Assembly (NCBI GenBank): GCA_963693315.1 | Contig: OY856188.1 | Location: 196,434,379-196,498,378 of the forward strand | Length of the DNA stretch: 64,000 nt | Direction of reading: 5' to 3' | Source: Diogma glabrata | Lineage: Eukaryota > Arthropoda > Insecta > Diptera > Cylindrotomidae | Shown here: positions 11,931 through 25,533 of the stretch, in pieces | Position numbering within the stretch: position 1 is the stretch's first letter | Layout: each line of letters starts with the position of its first letter | The notes under the pieces: generated by a model | Database searches by the model: none | What the model was told of the DNA's origin: nothing | Seen by the model: the letters and a program-made list of their open reading frames with translations, nothing else | Program-made: the position numbers and the translations under genes

Positions 11931-12425
11931 TATGTTGTTGTTGTTGTAGCGACGAGTTGTGGTGCTATTCTTCCGGCTCCAAGTCCAGATTCAGGAACTC
12001 TGCTACTGCCCTTGGGCGGTACCACAGATCTTCCTTCGTCAGGTCGGTTGGTTTCTCTGGGCAATTGAAACGGTGGTTAGCATCATGTGGCGTGCCCTCA
12101 CATATGGGACACTTGTCAACAATTTCATGGTCAATTCTACTCATGTAGTTATTTAAGATGCGTGACCAACCGGATCTTAACTGCGCTAGGATGGTTCTGG
12201 TGCTGCGTGGCAGTTTTACCTCTTCAGCAGCGACTTGTGGTGGTTTGCTATTAAGAACTCGATTCGGGGCGTAGTTCTTTATTGTGTCTTCAACAGTTTT
12301 GGTATGTAGATTTTTCAACCCCCTCTTATACGTAGGCTCGTCGAAGTTATTTATTTCTTCATTACTTTTAACATCTTGTAGGAAGCATTTCGCAGTTCTT
12401 AAATACTTAAGCTAAATGTCACTAG
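11931..12425 (-). mobile_element. Non-LTR retrotransposon 3' end (copy 1)
   Basis: Minus-strand frame 12318-11965 encodes 117 residues with the C-terminal domain of LOA/jockey-type reverse transcriptases. It has LPRSTRTILAQLRSGWSRIL followed by a zinc-knuckle-like C-P-I-C-x7-H-x4-C cluster, then LWYRPRAVAEFLNLD. Frame continuity is lost above 12320, but homology continues to about 12425. The 3' end at about 11931 shows a (TTG)n tail on the + strand (CAA repeats on the element strand), typical of these elements. Confidence 0.75.
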
Positions 12426-12611
12426 CTTATCATTTATCATATATAGTCGTTTGGCACTAAAATTTTCCCGAAATTCCGAGATGAGGCACATTACAATAGG
12501 TAGAGTTTTATATGAAATCTACCTAAAATTGATAAATTCTTTATTTATTTATAATTTTATATATACTTATTTTGTGAAATTGAGGAACGTAAAATGTAAG
12601 ATATTTTTATA

Positions 12612-13616
12612 CCCATCCCAATTACTGAAGTCATATTATGTCACTTTAACTAAATGAAGTCACATCGCCTTAATTTTCGTAATATTGAAGTCGTTGTTTA
12701 CGCCTCAAGTCATGTTATACGATAGATGTGACTTTAAATAACATAACATTATCTTGAGCGTCCTTAACTATTAACATTTAAAATTGATAACAATTTTTAT
12801 GCGACGTGACATTACTATAGTCATGTTACTTGATGTGACACAATTTCATTTATCGGTGTGATAGTCTCTGGTTCGCTACTCACTGGCTACATTGACTTCA
12901 TTTTAATTTCGAAGCAATAGTATTGTATCGAAATGCCTCAAATAATTTTGTCTCGTATTTGACAACATCGCGTCAGTCCATGCTATTCTTATTATTAACT
13001 TTACATATCGTAGCACTTTTAATCCTTTTTATGGAGTATTTATTGGTGATGACACGTTATTACTCGAAGAAAAAATAATTATTTTCATCCCATGTTAGTT
13101 TTATTTGTTAAATCTTGACTTGGCATTGTAACTTAAGGGTGTCTGATACCCAACGAATGCGTCTTAAGAATGTTTCCAGATCTGGTCGTTAATAAATCAT
13201 TCTAAATGTATAGTCAAATTTCTTTGACAGTAAACATAGTATCTAAATATTCAAAACTATTTATTTTAAGTACTTGGATTAACCCCCCGATTACTGAAGT
13301 CATGTCACATCGCTTAAAAATTGGTATTATTGAAGTCGATAAAAACGGCACGACTAAAACAAAAAATTCTGAAACAAAAAAACTCCAAAACTAAAAAAAA
13401 CTTACATTTTACGTTCTTTAAATTCACTAAAACAATTAAATACTTATGAAAAAATTGTTGTCACATGAAAAATTGAGGGGACTAAAAGTCATTTAAAGTG
13501 ACATCTGTCCTATAAAATCACTTGAGGCATAAAAAACTACTTCAACAATACGAAAATTGATGCGAAGTGACTTTAGTCACTCAAAGTGACATCACTTGCC
13601 TTAGGTAATCGGGGTG
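12612..13616. repeat. Two copies of the ACTGAAGTC MITE family
   Basis: A diverged copy at about 12612-12868 and a better one at 13283-13616. The second starts CCCCCCGATTACTGAAGTC and ends GGTAATCGGGGTG, imperfect terminal inverted repeats. Both contain the internal motifs GGTATTATTGAAGTCGAT and TGACTTGAGGC found again in the 24-kb, 31-33-kb and 35-kb copies. No coding potential. Confidence 0.7.
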
Positions 13617-14181
13617 TAAATGCTAAACATGGTGATTTGGCTTCTAAAAAATTCCTTTTATTGCAAATCACAATTTTCAATGACTTGCTCTGGAACGAAC
13701 ATGTAATGGGAAAAAATGTGTGACTTTTTAATAGATTTCAAAAAATTTTACTCGTGTCAATTGGCATCATTGGCATGTTTAGGTTTTCAAACTCGAAAAT
13801 AGCAGACAAATACTTATCGGAACAGGTTACCCTTGTTATCTAATACAAATTTCCACACCCATTAACAAAAAAAATTGTGTTATTAAATTTACAAGATCCT
13901 CGGGCAATCGTAATGTTTCGGCGTTTGCCGAACGAAATAGCGGCTGAATCGAGGGAAATGGCAGATATAAAAGTTGTCAGAACTCAGACTCGTCAAGGAC
14001 AGTCGCCTCACAAATTATAAAATATGTGATAATCATCAAATGAACACCTGGTGACTACAACGTAATGTTAAAATGAGAATTTTTAAATTTAAAAAAACAT
14101 TGTTCTGTTTGTTCAATCATTGCTCAAATTTCAATATAGTTTTACAATGATCAAGCAAGTTAATAATATTTTTTTGCTCAG

Positions 14182-14345
14182 ATGTTGTTGTAGCGATGGA
14201 TTTGCTGCTAATCCCCCGGGTCCAGGTCCAGGAAGTTGCTACTGCTCTTGGGCGGTACCATATATCTTCCTTCGTCAGGTTGGTTGAATTTTCAGGACAT
14301 CTGAATAGGTGGTCTACACCAGGTGTTCAGTTTGTCATGGAATAT
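14182..14345 (-). mobile_element. Non-LTR retrotransposon 3' end (copy 2, short)
   Basis: The bases GTTGTTGTAGCGA at 14183 onward and GGGCGGTACCA...TCTTCCTTCGTCAGGTTGGTT match copy 1 at 11931-12060. Copy 2 is therefore another minus-strand 3' fragment of the same LINE family, with the identical end point. It sits 200 bases before the hAT element. Confidence 0.65.
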
Positions 14346-14550
14346 AGGTCACAGCAACATTTGGTGTATGACTTAATGTCTTCGATTTTATGGAAACTTT
14401 GCCTTGTGAATAAGAGGATAAATTTGGAGCGCAATATTGCTTGTATTTGTTAAGAAAGTCGAGTTTTCTAAACGTTTTATTTACCCAATTTTGTGATCGT
14501 TCCAGAGCTTATGGTTAAACGCTGTGACTGCATAAATGAATACTGACATC

Positions 14551-17500
14551 TAGTGATGCACCGAGTACCCGACAATTACCCGTTACACGACCTACCCAGC
14601 CCAATTTTTAAATACCCGGTATGTACCCGGAACCGGCAATTTTTTCATTGCTGTAAAATGTAAAAATAAAATTAAAAATAGTCTAAAATTTATATGAATT
14701 TATAGAAATATAAAATAAAAATCAACTGGGTTTTAACATGCGAATGGTGTTATTAACCAATCAGACATAAGAATTTTGTGGTGGATATAAAATTCATGTT
14801 TGTGATTGGTTGATAATAAAATTCACAGTCCTGTGTATCCACAGACCATTCACAGTCCACCCGTTGCTCTTTAAAAAATTCTAAGAAGGCCAATGAATTT
14901 CAAAATTTTGCAACACTTAAAATAATCGTTTTGAGACGAACATGTTCTAAACGGAATATTTATAAATCAAACGGATGGGGCATTTCAGAAGTTCTTGTTT
15001 ATCGATTGTACTGCGCACTTCATGGAAGTAGAGTTTCTGATTTCTCGACCTTTTATGAATCCCGAGCTTCGAGAATCGCGAGTTTATCATCGATTGTGTT
15101 TCTCGAGAAATTGGGAATAATTATTTAAATTTCTCGAGAATGATTAAAAATTAATGTTAACAAAAAAGTAACTCCGTTTACTTTCAAAATTTCCAGATAC
15201 AGAAAAATTTCTCTCGTTTTCAGTTTTATCAAAATTAGAGTGTTTCTTAGAAGTTCTAAATTGAAAGTGACCAGTAGCTTCAAATATATTCATTTCCTTG
15301 GATAGTGAGCGGTAGTTGTCTTTATTGTTGACTGCATTCTCAAACTCTCACGAATACTTCTAAATTTAATTCGACGCAATTCTTTTTCCTCTAATGCTGA
15401 GTTCAATGGCTATATAAGCTCTTCACTTTCGTTGATATCATTCGTCGATATATGTAATGCTTTCATTGTAATTAGAAGAAGCAATTTCTGGTTCTTTAAA
15501 TAATCTTCGAGAGAATTTTTTTTGCAGTTTTTATAATTTCGCTTTTAGAGCCAATAGAAAAATATCGTTTTTCTCCGATAGACAGCAAATATAAATTTTG
15601 CAGACTTATTTCAGTCAGCAAAGTGGCACTTTTCCTGCCTAGGCAGCAAAGCAAGTACTTTGCTGCCTAGGCAGCAAAATAATTAGACTTCATAGAAATA
15701 AACAGATATTTTTCCACGAATCTGGCAGAAATTTTTTAATTTGTCAAACTATAATTATTATTACATTTCCATAACAACTAAATCTTCCAACATTTGCGAT
15801 TTTTTTTTTCATTTTTAAAATTTTGCTTTATTTTTAAAGTAATAATTATTAAATTACATATCATTGTAATTAATCGGAGAAAAAATTATATGTTCAACTC
15901 GGCAGCAAGGTAGATTGACTGCCTTGGCTGAATTCCTCGCTCGCTCGGCTATGAACTATCAGCCGCGGCAGTCAATCTACTACTTTGCTGCCTAGTTAAA
16001 CAAATAACTATTTCCTCGAGTTGACTGATTTTGGATTGTGAAGAAATTTCAATAACGAATTTCTTAAGTTATTTCTTCCTTTAAAAATTTGAGATTGTAT
16101 TTCAAATAAAAAATTTAAGCTTATTTCTGAATTGTTTTTCCAAAGAAATTTGAATAGAAATTTTAGAATTCCCTCTGCAGATAATAATGAGGCAGCCTGA
16201 CGGTTGAACGCTTTTATTGATTTTGTGGCTGGTTAAATGGCACTCAAAATAATTAAAGCACATCATCTTATTTAGTATTCCAAAAATGATTTAAATTTAG
16301 AAGATTTAAAGTTTTTTTTTTAAACTGGCTGACTGGCAAAAAACGTCAATCATGGTTTCAATAGAATTCCGTTTAGTTTTGCAATCCAGGAGTAATGGCA
16401 ACTCGTTTTTCTCTTCATTAAATTTTTTTTATATAATTTTGCAAAATAGCATTGCGCACTGGCGAACTTTTAAATAATTTTACAATTACCCAAATATTTG
16501 AAAACGTTTCTCGTAATTTCATATTTTGATTCAATACTAAATTGTTAAATTTATTTTGTTGTAGAACTGAATCGGAATCACTATTGGAAGCTTCATTTTC
16601 ACTGATTTTTTTAACTGGTTTCATTTCCTTTATAAAATATTGACATTATCGCTAGGTGTTTCCCATGACTGTAACCTAACTGTCGGTAAGCTGGTGATAT
16701 TTTACCGTATTTCAACATTACATTGGCTCATCGCTTGCAGTAAAAACAATATCTGGCACGTAACTTTCGTAGGCTTTTTCAGCTGCATATGAACCTTCAA
16801 TCCGCATCAATCCTAAGTTTTCTGATTTCCCATTAATATAATACAAATGTCAATCAATCGCTATGGTAAACTTTAGATTAAAAGCCTTGGTTTTGATGAT
16901 GTTATGTTATTTTGCCATAGAAATAAAAAAGGTTTTTCCCAATACATTTATAACAAATAACTATATTATTCTAAATTCGTATTAGATATTACTGTTTGCA
17001 TCGATATATAGATTTAACAATCAGAAAGTGATGCAGATTGACATTAACCATTTTTGTTTAGTAAAAAAATACTCAAAATAATAATACTGAATGATTTATG
17101 GTGGTTTGTTAAATCTCGAGATTCTCGACAATTTTCCTCGAGAAATGGGAATCTCGAAAATGTGGAAATATCATTTCTCGAGAATTCGAGAGCTCAAAAT
17201 TACAATTCTTTCTCAAGAATCTCGAGACCGGATTTCTCGAGCAGAAACTACATGGAAGGATGTTTTAAATTTTTCGCATCATAAAAGTAGTATATATAGT
17301 AGACGGACATTTCGAAGTTTATACGGTGATGGAGTGAATGTAGCTGTTCAGTATTATTACTTAGATTTTTCATTGTTGATTGTCAAACACCTCCCCAAAA
17401 ATGACCACAATATTCCATACATGAGAAAATCCTTAACAGAATGTTGATACAGCCGTAATCAACGATAACTTTGGTTTTGGTTGGATTGTAACAACGAAAT

Positions 17501-18237
17501 TACCCTCCATTCTATTGAACGTTGTAGGTCTTCATTGATAGAATTGATTAATAAATTTCTATCATTTGTAACTGTAATACGAGATCGAAGCTGAGGACAA
17601 ATGCTTGAGCGTCGTGCAATGTTCTGTCATCGGTAAAATTGTTGATTCCAGTACGGTGTGAAAATGTTGGATATAATATCATCTGAATTAACATGAAGTT
17701 AAGGAACTGTAAAAAACTATGAATTAGTGAGACCGTAAGATCATCTATGCCATAAGATTTTAATTTAGCTAGAGGATTTGCTAATTTTGAAAGTTTATCA
17801 CATGGCAATAAGTAAAATTTTGTCTCAACCGGAGAGTTTGTTGTCAAACCCGGAGCCCGAAAATTACTACGCCTACAACTTCGAATATACAGGTCAAACT
17901 CGGCGAGGTAGTCACCCTATTTAAAATCCAGGTTAAAAGCTTTTAAATTAAAGGAATTTTGTCTTGTTATACTGAAATTTTTAAAATTCATTCAAAGTTA
18001 ATTCGTCTTAAAAATTTGTTCTATAAATTTTAATGTAAAACAATACATATTCTGATTGTTTTCAAGTTTTCACCTTTTAAAGTAATTAAATTGCTAAACA
18101 TTTACAAAATTTCTCGGTTGTTTGTAAATGAAAATTTAATCAAATACCCGGACCGAGCACCCGGCCGGGTATTTTGAAACATAGGCCGGGTACCTGATAC
18201 CCGGCTGTTTGTATTTTTAGGACCCGGTGCATCACTA
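14551..18237. mobile_element. hAT-family DNA transposon, 3.7 kb, with 8-bp target duplication
   Basis: The element starts TAGTGATGCACCGAG and ends GGTGCATCACTA, giving a terminal inverted repeat of about 13 bases. It is flanked on both sides by the same 8 bases, CTGACATC (14543-14550 and 18238-18245), the standard hAT signature. Subterminal TACCCG/CGGGTA motifs occur in inverted orientation near both ends. A decayed transposase piece lies at 16624-16418 on the minus strand. The interior also contains CTCGAGA-rich tracts (15040-15130, 17110-17240), inverted GCAGCAAAG-type hairpins (15610-15680 and 15900-15990) and a small RT-like scrap near 17750. Confidence 0.85.
16418..16624 (-). pseudogene. 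hAT transposase fragment
   Basis: A minus-strand frame of 68 residues starting at 16624. Its end, IVKLFKSSPVRNAILQNYI, fits the pattern preceding the catalytic core in hAT transposases and ZBED proteins (a V-K-x-F-K-x-S-P-x-R-N-x-x-L motif). The rest of the transposase is not in frame nearby, so the element is non-autonomous today. Confidence 0.5.
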
Positions 18238-18438
18238 CTGACATCTAAAAATCGCTCCAGATATAAGAAAATTAAGATTATTATAAACAGTACACCCAAT
18301 TCTGTTTTTACACGGTCTTTTTTTTTTTAGACGGTTTTGATATAACACGGTCTAGAAAAAAAAATTAAATTCGTTTTTACACCGTTTTATTCGAAATAGC
18401 ACGGATTAAAATTTGAAGAAAATATATATTTTTTTTTC

Positions 18439-18705
18439 TATATCGTCGCTTTAATAATGAAACGACGTATACGCAAAAGTATAGTTTCGAGATATTTGAG
18501 TTTAAAGTTTGATGTGCGCATGCATTTGCATGGACGTTAATTTATAATTTATTAATTCTTACCCCCCAGTCATAAAATAATTCGAAAATGTAAAAACGCC
18601 AATTCAAAGATACCCTTATGGGGAATGCAGCGCACTTATTATATAAAAACAACGTATAAATAGCATACGTTGTTTCATTATTAAAGCGACGATATACAAA
18701 GTTAG
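18439..18705. repeat. Nested inverted repeat within the TA element
   Basis: ATATCGTCGCTTTAATAATG at the left arm and its near-perfect reverse complement CATTATTAAAGCGACGATAT at the right arm, about 30 bases each with one mismatch, enclose roughly 200 bases. This looks like a separate small foldback element lying inside the larger one. Confidence 0.65.
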
Positions 18706-20586
18706 GCATGCAATTAACGTCTCTTAATATCCGAAGATACCATGTCCAACTAGAGATTAGGATTAAGCTTGAATAAATTAAGTTTCTTTAAGAAGTTTAT
18801 GAACGTTATCTTTAAAATTTTGAGGATTAAAGCTATCAGGGAAAACCCTTGCTGGTGAGACATTCCATAGATGAGAGACTCTGCTGAAAAAATCACGCTG
18901 AAAAGGAACACTTCTGAACCTTTTTATATGAAGTGTAAAAGGATGGGCTACAAAATTTACTCTGGTGTTACGCGATAGGTTCAGGTGAAATTGATTTTAT
19001 CTCAGTGGAAGTTTGTTTATCCACAATGTATTAATAGAAAATTCTCAGATCAGCAACATTCCTTCTGTGTTGCAAGGAATCTAACTCATTAATAAGAGTT
19101 TAGTTGCTAATTAGTTTAACAGCTCTGCGCTGATCAAACTCAATTTGCTTCAAACTACTAAAATCAGATACACCCCATTTGTGAGAACAATACTCCTTGC
19201 AGAGAGTATAAATGATTTATATATTAAAAAAAGCTGTTCGGTTCGCTATTGAAAAACTTACGAAATCGTTCCAGAAACCTCAATTTTTGAACAGCGTTCT
19301 TAGCTAGGTGAAAAATATGAGAATTTCATTTGTTATTGTTATTCATAGTATGTATGTACAATTGATCAATTTTCTTTGAAGATTTTTTAACGCTAATCTT
19401 AAAGTTTGGAGGAAGAAAATTATTTTATCTTATTATACTCTTATTGATACTCCGGTGTTACGTGTCAAGTTTGCAGGCTTAGGTAAAATCGATTTGATTT
19501 AGATAGAAGCCCGTTTATCCATAATGTAAAATACCGTCAAATCAGCGGCATACCAGGAATCAAGCTCATTAGTAAGATTTGAATTGATCAATTTAACAGC
19601 CCTCTGTTGTATAGAATCAATCAAGACCTGTATGGTACACTCCATATGTAACAACAATAATCCATGCAGGGGCGATTATATAACTTCTCCATTTAAAGAA
19701 GCATTTTGCTATTAAAAACCTAACTCAACGACCCAAAAATATTAGTTTTTGAACAACTTTCTTTGGCTAAAAATATGAGAATTCCACTTAATATTATTTT
19801 TAATCTCAACTGGTAGAAGTCTAACGAATTCTTTCTCTTCAAGATCATTTTTCATCAAGAATCAAACTTTGATGGAAATAGATTAGATGTTGATAACCTT
19901 GAGTTTTGCTCGCGTTGATTTTAACATTTTTAGCAATACCCGATTCCATTACTGTTTTTAAATCAATGTTTAATGACTCTATCACATTTGACCTAGTGTC
20001 ATTAAACGCTGAGTATATATTAGGTATTTCAGGAGAAGCATTAAGCGTGCATCATTAGCAAAACTATGGATTTAATGAATCGTTGAGTGCAACAAGTCAA
20101 TATAGATAAGAGCAGGAGTTGGGGTTAGAGTGGAACTTTGAATAAGGCCTGCATTAGCTGAAAAGATATCTAATGAAAAACCGTCGACATTGACTTGAAA
20201 TTTACGCTCAGATATAAAGATCTAAACTCAGGAAGTAATTTGCTAGTCTAAGTCATAGCATCTCAATTTGCATATAAGATTGTTGAGCTATACTTTGTCA
20301 AATGTTATGACTATATCAATTAAACAGCACTGTCCCATTATGATTTTCAAGTGACTCGTTCCAGACATGTTTGACAAAGAAAGTAAATTTTTCGTCATTC
20401 TTTCTTACGGTGAAAACCGCATTTTTTTTTTCAAATATTTTAGCTACAATCGAACAGTTTGATATGGGTTTGTAATTTGTTGGATCCGTTTTCGTACCTT
20501 TTTTGGAACTGGCTGTACACTAGCCATTTCCCCAAAAAATTAATATTTTAAATTTTATACGAAAACCCTTACTAATATAAACAACC

Positions 20587-22380
20587 GATCTATATTGAAC
20601 TATGTAGCCCGCCGTTGGAACAGCATGCTTGATCGAGATGGTGAAACGTACGTTATCGCATTAGACATTTGATCGAATCTGGCATGCCAACTTCATGTAG
20701 GCATAAAGCATATTCAAAATTGTCTCACCGATCAAAATATTTCGTTATCCATCGATAGTTTTTCTTCTGAGTCTAAATTAATTATATCTGGTGTTCTCAG
20801 TTTTATTCCCCACTTTTTTTAATTTATATCAACGAACCGTTGAAAATTATCAGTAACACGACAAATAGTTTTGCAAATGATATACAGTACATTGCACAGG
20901 TCATTCGCTCCCCTATCTTCAAAGGCAAAATGAATGTTAAAATAAATCTAGCCCGGAGAAACGTTATTATAAATGTAAACGAGGACCTTGAAGGAGAAAA
21001 AGACCGAGGACCGAGAAAAAGTCGCCGATTGGGGGAAAAAATTTAGTCAATTCTGATTCCACCAAAATACAGCTATTGACTGTTTTCATATCATAGACCG
21101 AGTTCCCCAATAATACTTCCATTAGTATCTATGATGAACAAATAGCCTCCTAAATAGATGTGAAAAATATTTCACTCCGTATAATTTACTCCACATTTAT
21201 AAGTTCTACATTCGCCCATGTATGGAATGAAAGTTTTTTTTCAGTGTTTTTCTGAGAGAAAATGAAAAATGCTTTCAAATTGCAAAATTTCAGTGAATTA
21301 CAATAATTACTTTGATCTTAATCACTCCCAAAATCTCTCAAAATTTTATTTTTTACGCCAAAAAGTGTAAAAGTTTTGTTTATTTAACATTATGCCCGTC
21401 GCATATTGCCGCTATCTCATTAGAAAGGGAATTCAGGAAAACTCGTTATGAAAATATTCAATTTACATTGTGTCATTTTTATTGCAACTTATTTATTTTA
21501 ATATGGAAAAAATTTCAAAATCTCGTTTTAATTCTATTTATTTATTCAAATATTTGTGAGTACACTATATGTTTCGTTTTTCCGTCTAGTGCGTACACGA
21601 ATAAATCAAAAGGTTTTCCTAACACGTCAGCTACATACAGTTGTCCATGTGAGAAGCATGGATTCTCCAAATCTAGTCCACATACTTGCAGTAACTGTCC
21701 TTGTGCTTTGCAAAAGCAGTGCAGTGCAAAAGCGAGTTTTACTGGAAACTAAACGTTTGAATTCAAATGCCATATCTGTTGGGATCATAGGCCGTCGTTG
21801 GAACAGCATGCTTGATTGAGGTGGTGAAACGTACGTTATCGCATTTGACATCTGAAAAGCATTTGATCGAATCTGGCATGCCAATTTCATGTAGACGTAA
21901 AGCATATTCAAAATTGTCTCACCGATTAAAATATTTCGGTATCCATCGATAGTTTTTCTTCTGAGTCTAAATTAATTATTACTGGTGTTCTCAGTAAGTG
22001 GGGAATAACACTCTTTTTAATTTATATCAACGACCTGTTGAAAATTATCAGTAACACGACAAATAGTTTTGCAGATGATATACAGGACATTGCAATAAAT
22101 CTCGCTCGGAGAAACGTTGTTATAAATGTAAACGATGACCTTGAAGAAGAAAAGGACCGAGAAAAAGCCGCCGATTGGGGTAAAAAATTTAGTCAATTCT
22201 AATTCCACCAAAACACAGCTATTGATTGTTTTCAGATCATAGACCGAGTTCCCCAATGATACTTCCATTAATAACTATGACGAACAAATAGCCTCCTAAA
22301 TAGATGTGAAAAATATTTCATTCCGTATAATTTACTCCACATTTATAAGTTCTTCATTCGTCCATGTATTATTGTTGTCA
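20587..22380 (+). mobile_element. Two tandem copies of a LINE reverse-transcriptase segment
   Basis: A segment starting near 20587 (CCGTTGGAACAGCATGCTTGA) recurs near 21794, and homology runs through about 600 bases in each copy. Translation in shifting frames gives the RT core: a SGVLS region, FLIYINDLLKII, then SNTTNSFADDIQ, which holds the catalytic A-D-D box. The second copy keeps F-A-D-D and the first has F-A-N-D. Frameshifts make both non-functional. Confidence 0.65.
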
Positions 22381-23930
22381 AGTCTTGAGTTTTGCATCTA
22401 TTTCGATCTAGGCTCTTTTAGATTATGTTCAAAAGCATGCTTTACGAATTGTTGGCGACCGAAATTTAACATCAAATCTTGATTTCCTACAACGTTGTCG
22501 CACTGTTGCTAATCTCTGATTTAGTTTTTGTTTTTTTATCAAATAAACTGTGCATACATGCACAAAACATTTTATTTGGCTTTTATATAGACTCTTAATA
22601 GTTTTTTGTACAAATCATTTTATTCTACCTATTTGTTACAGAAATAAATGTGCTGCATGTCTTTTTATGCACGGTTTTTTTTTACACGGGTTTTCCTGGA
22701 ACGTATCTGCCGTGTAAAAACAGAATTGGGTGTATATATATATTAGTATAGTATTAGTAATTTCGTTTATAAAACTTTATTTTTTATGTAACAAAATGAT
22801 TTAAATGAATTTATTATTTGAATGAAATTCTTCCTATTTCTGGGGAGATTCTAACCAATGAAAAAAGCAAACTTAAATAAACATTCCTGTGAAAGAATTA
22901 CTGACCGCATGAAACCATGTACCTCTACCACGAATACAATTTTGCCAAAATGAACTATTTCCAAATAAAAACAGGGGTTGTAAAACGCTAGGTATCATTT
23001 TTTCTAAATAAGATTATTATCGGAAACTAATGGATTATTTCTAATTCGTTTAATATTCAAGAATTATTATGACTATCCATTTGTGAAGTTTAATGATCTG
23101 ATATTACTGGCGGGTTTTGATATGTTTCTAACTCCAAATTAGTGCTCGTAAAATCACCGAACATTAAATAATCGTGTAATTAATTCTATTAATTAATAGT
23201 TATTTTATGTACCACTGGTGTAAAATTTCTGCCAGAGCCGTTATTCGAACGCAACAACTAGGGCTGAAATATTCTAAATTCATGCATTTTATTAACCTAC
23301 TTGGGTCCTAACGGGCGTTAAAACACTACATACAATGCATGCATGCCAAGTATTTGTTAGATCAAGAAATGCGACCTTCGATCCCGGTATTACTCGGCTA
23401 TTTGAATAATTAGAATTTTGGTTAAATACCCGAATATACGAGTCTTACTCCAAATCCAGATTTGTTCTTTTATTGAATTTACGAATTCAATTGAAAATCA
23501 CTCAATTTTTTTTAATTGGAATTTCATACCACTGCTACTCTAATAAGGAGGAGTGCGTGAGAACGGTGTATTGTTTGAACACTAAAAATTTATTTTCATT
23601 CGTTTGTATGTCTATGTGCGACTTTAGTCTTTGCCTGTCTTTATTAAGCGTTCGATTTGACTGAAATAACAAAAAACAATTGCATACAATTTTTCAGTTG
23701 TTTCAGTGCAAATCGAACGCCTTTGTAAACTTATTCGAAACACAGTCTTATCAATCAAAATTACTATGTGTGACAAAGGTCAGAAACTTAAAATATCTAT
23801 ACTACCCGGCATAAATCGAAATGAGTGGATGACAATAGTTCCTCTAATCGCAAATTCGAAAAGTTTTGTTAAAATTCAAATGAGTATAGGGGAGCCAATT
23901 TTTATAATTTAAAGCGAACGTCGTTATAAC

Positions 23931-24328
23931 TTACTGAAGTTGTGTTACATCAGGTGACATTATTATAGTCATGTCACGTCGCATAAAGATTGGTATTATT
24001 GAAGTTGATAAGAACGGTTACAACTGCAACTGATACTAAAAATTCTGGAATGAAAAAAATCATAAACTAAAACAACTTATGTTTTACGTCCTTCAATTTC
24101 CCAAAATACATAAATCACAAAAGTTTTTCTATTTTTAATGATAATAATTAAAGAAGGTTGAAAAAATTGTCGCATGAAAAATTTAGGCGAAAAACATTTC
24201 CACCCCGATTACTGAAGTCGTGTCACATCAATTGACATGAATATAGTCATGTCACGTAGCTTAAACATTAATGCGATGTGACTTTAAACTGACATGACAT
24301 GCCATGCCTTCGGTAATTAGGGGGCAAT
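23931..24328. repeat. ACTGAAGTC MITE copies
   Basis: The segment opens with TTACTGAAGTTGTGTTACATC and the diagnostic TATTATAGTCATGTCACGTC, then GGTATTATTGAAGTTGATAA. A second start CACCCCGATTACTGAAGTCG occurs at about 24203, so a second, shorter copy is nested or adjacent. It ends near GGTAATTAGGGGG. Confidence 0.6.
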
Positions 24329-25533
24329 ATATCTAAAAATGCCATGCTCTGGTTTGGATGAAGGACTAAGTGTATTTTAAAAGTATGGATTTAATAAAAT
24401 GAAAGGCCTTGGACAAAAATAACACTAAAAAGTTTTATACATTGTTAAATAAACTGAGTTGATGTGCTATTACTTTGGTGAGAGCATAGTGAACTCTGCT
24501 CAAATTTATTTGATTTCCTTTCCTTTATTCATATTCTGCATTCAGAATACGTTTTTGTTGATTTGTATATATTTATTATTTATTTTATTTATATATCTGG
24601 GCTTTAATCATTGAGGAAGACAGTTCATCACATGTTCGAGGAATATATCTCTTGCAGGATTATAAGCAATCCAATTTTTGTTTTGTTCCTGCAAATCTTT
24701 TAACAAATTTTCTTTTGACCTCATTTTAATTTTATTTCCTGCATCTTATCATTAAATATTGACCTAAGCCATATTTTAATATGTTATAAGATTTAATCAA
24801 TATTTAAAAAAAATTTTGCGTCCACCAACAACTCAGAACGAATGTTTGTTTTGAGACCTTTTTCTAAAGAGATTTTTATGTGGTGTGACACATATTTTAG
24901 TTCCAACACATTAGATTTAAAAAAGTAATGTATTGACAGAATCTCAACACAACTTGTAAAGGTTTTATGTACAATAACACTGATCGAAAGACTATTGAAA
25001 AGAGAAGTTAAAACATAAGATAATTTAAAATCCTCATTGAACTGTAACTGTCTGTTGCTTGATGCTTAAGCAGAGGGATGCTTAAGCATTAGGACATTTG
25101 TGAAGCTTCTTGAAATAATGGCTAGTTGATAGACTCACCGTTTTGGGGTATATCACTGAAAACCAAAAGATCACTAAAAAATATCGCGATTTAAAGATTA
25201 AATAAAATTGGTAAAAATTATAGCTATAGTAAAATATTACTTTATTAAAGCTTTTTTTTCATAAAACAGGACTACCCAGGTGTATAACTAGTGCGAAGTA
25301 CTTTTCCCAACAGAAGTGATACACTCTAGTTTGAAAAAAAAAACAGCGCTAGTTGTATAATAAACTCCTGTTACATTCTGCCATTAAAGAAACGAAGAAC
25401 AAGTTGCGAGAACATAACTAAAATTGGGTGGCGAGCAATAGCGAGTTAAGAAATATTATTGTTAAGAAATATGGCTTAACTAAGTTGAGGGTGATACCAT
25501 TACCTTTTTCCTTAATGAGTTGTATAGTGAAAA

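Larger units (their letters stand above)
18292..22733. mobile_element. TA-flanked inverted-repeat element containing LINE pieces
   Basis: The left end CACCCAATTCTGTTTTTACA (from 18293) is repeated in perfect inverted form at the right end (to about 22732). The match is about 23 bases, ending in CGG/CCG, with TA on both outer sides. This suits a Tc1/mariner-like or related TA-inserting element. The 4.4-kb interior has no transposase I can recognise. It holds a nested hairpin (18439-18705), LINE 3' tails in minus orientation (18710-19330, and a diverged repeat at 19370-19870), and two tandem copies of a plus-strand RT segment. Confidence 0.7.

Noticed and set aside
21312..21911. Three overlapping frames with many Cys residues (PHTCSNCPCALQKQC), suggesting a zinc protein
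   Set aside because: They lie within the transposon interior between two LINE copies, overlap each other on both strands and match no domain.
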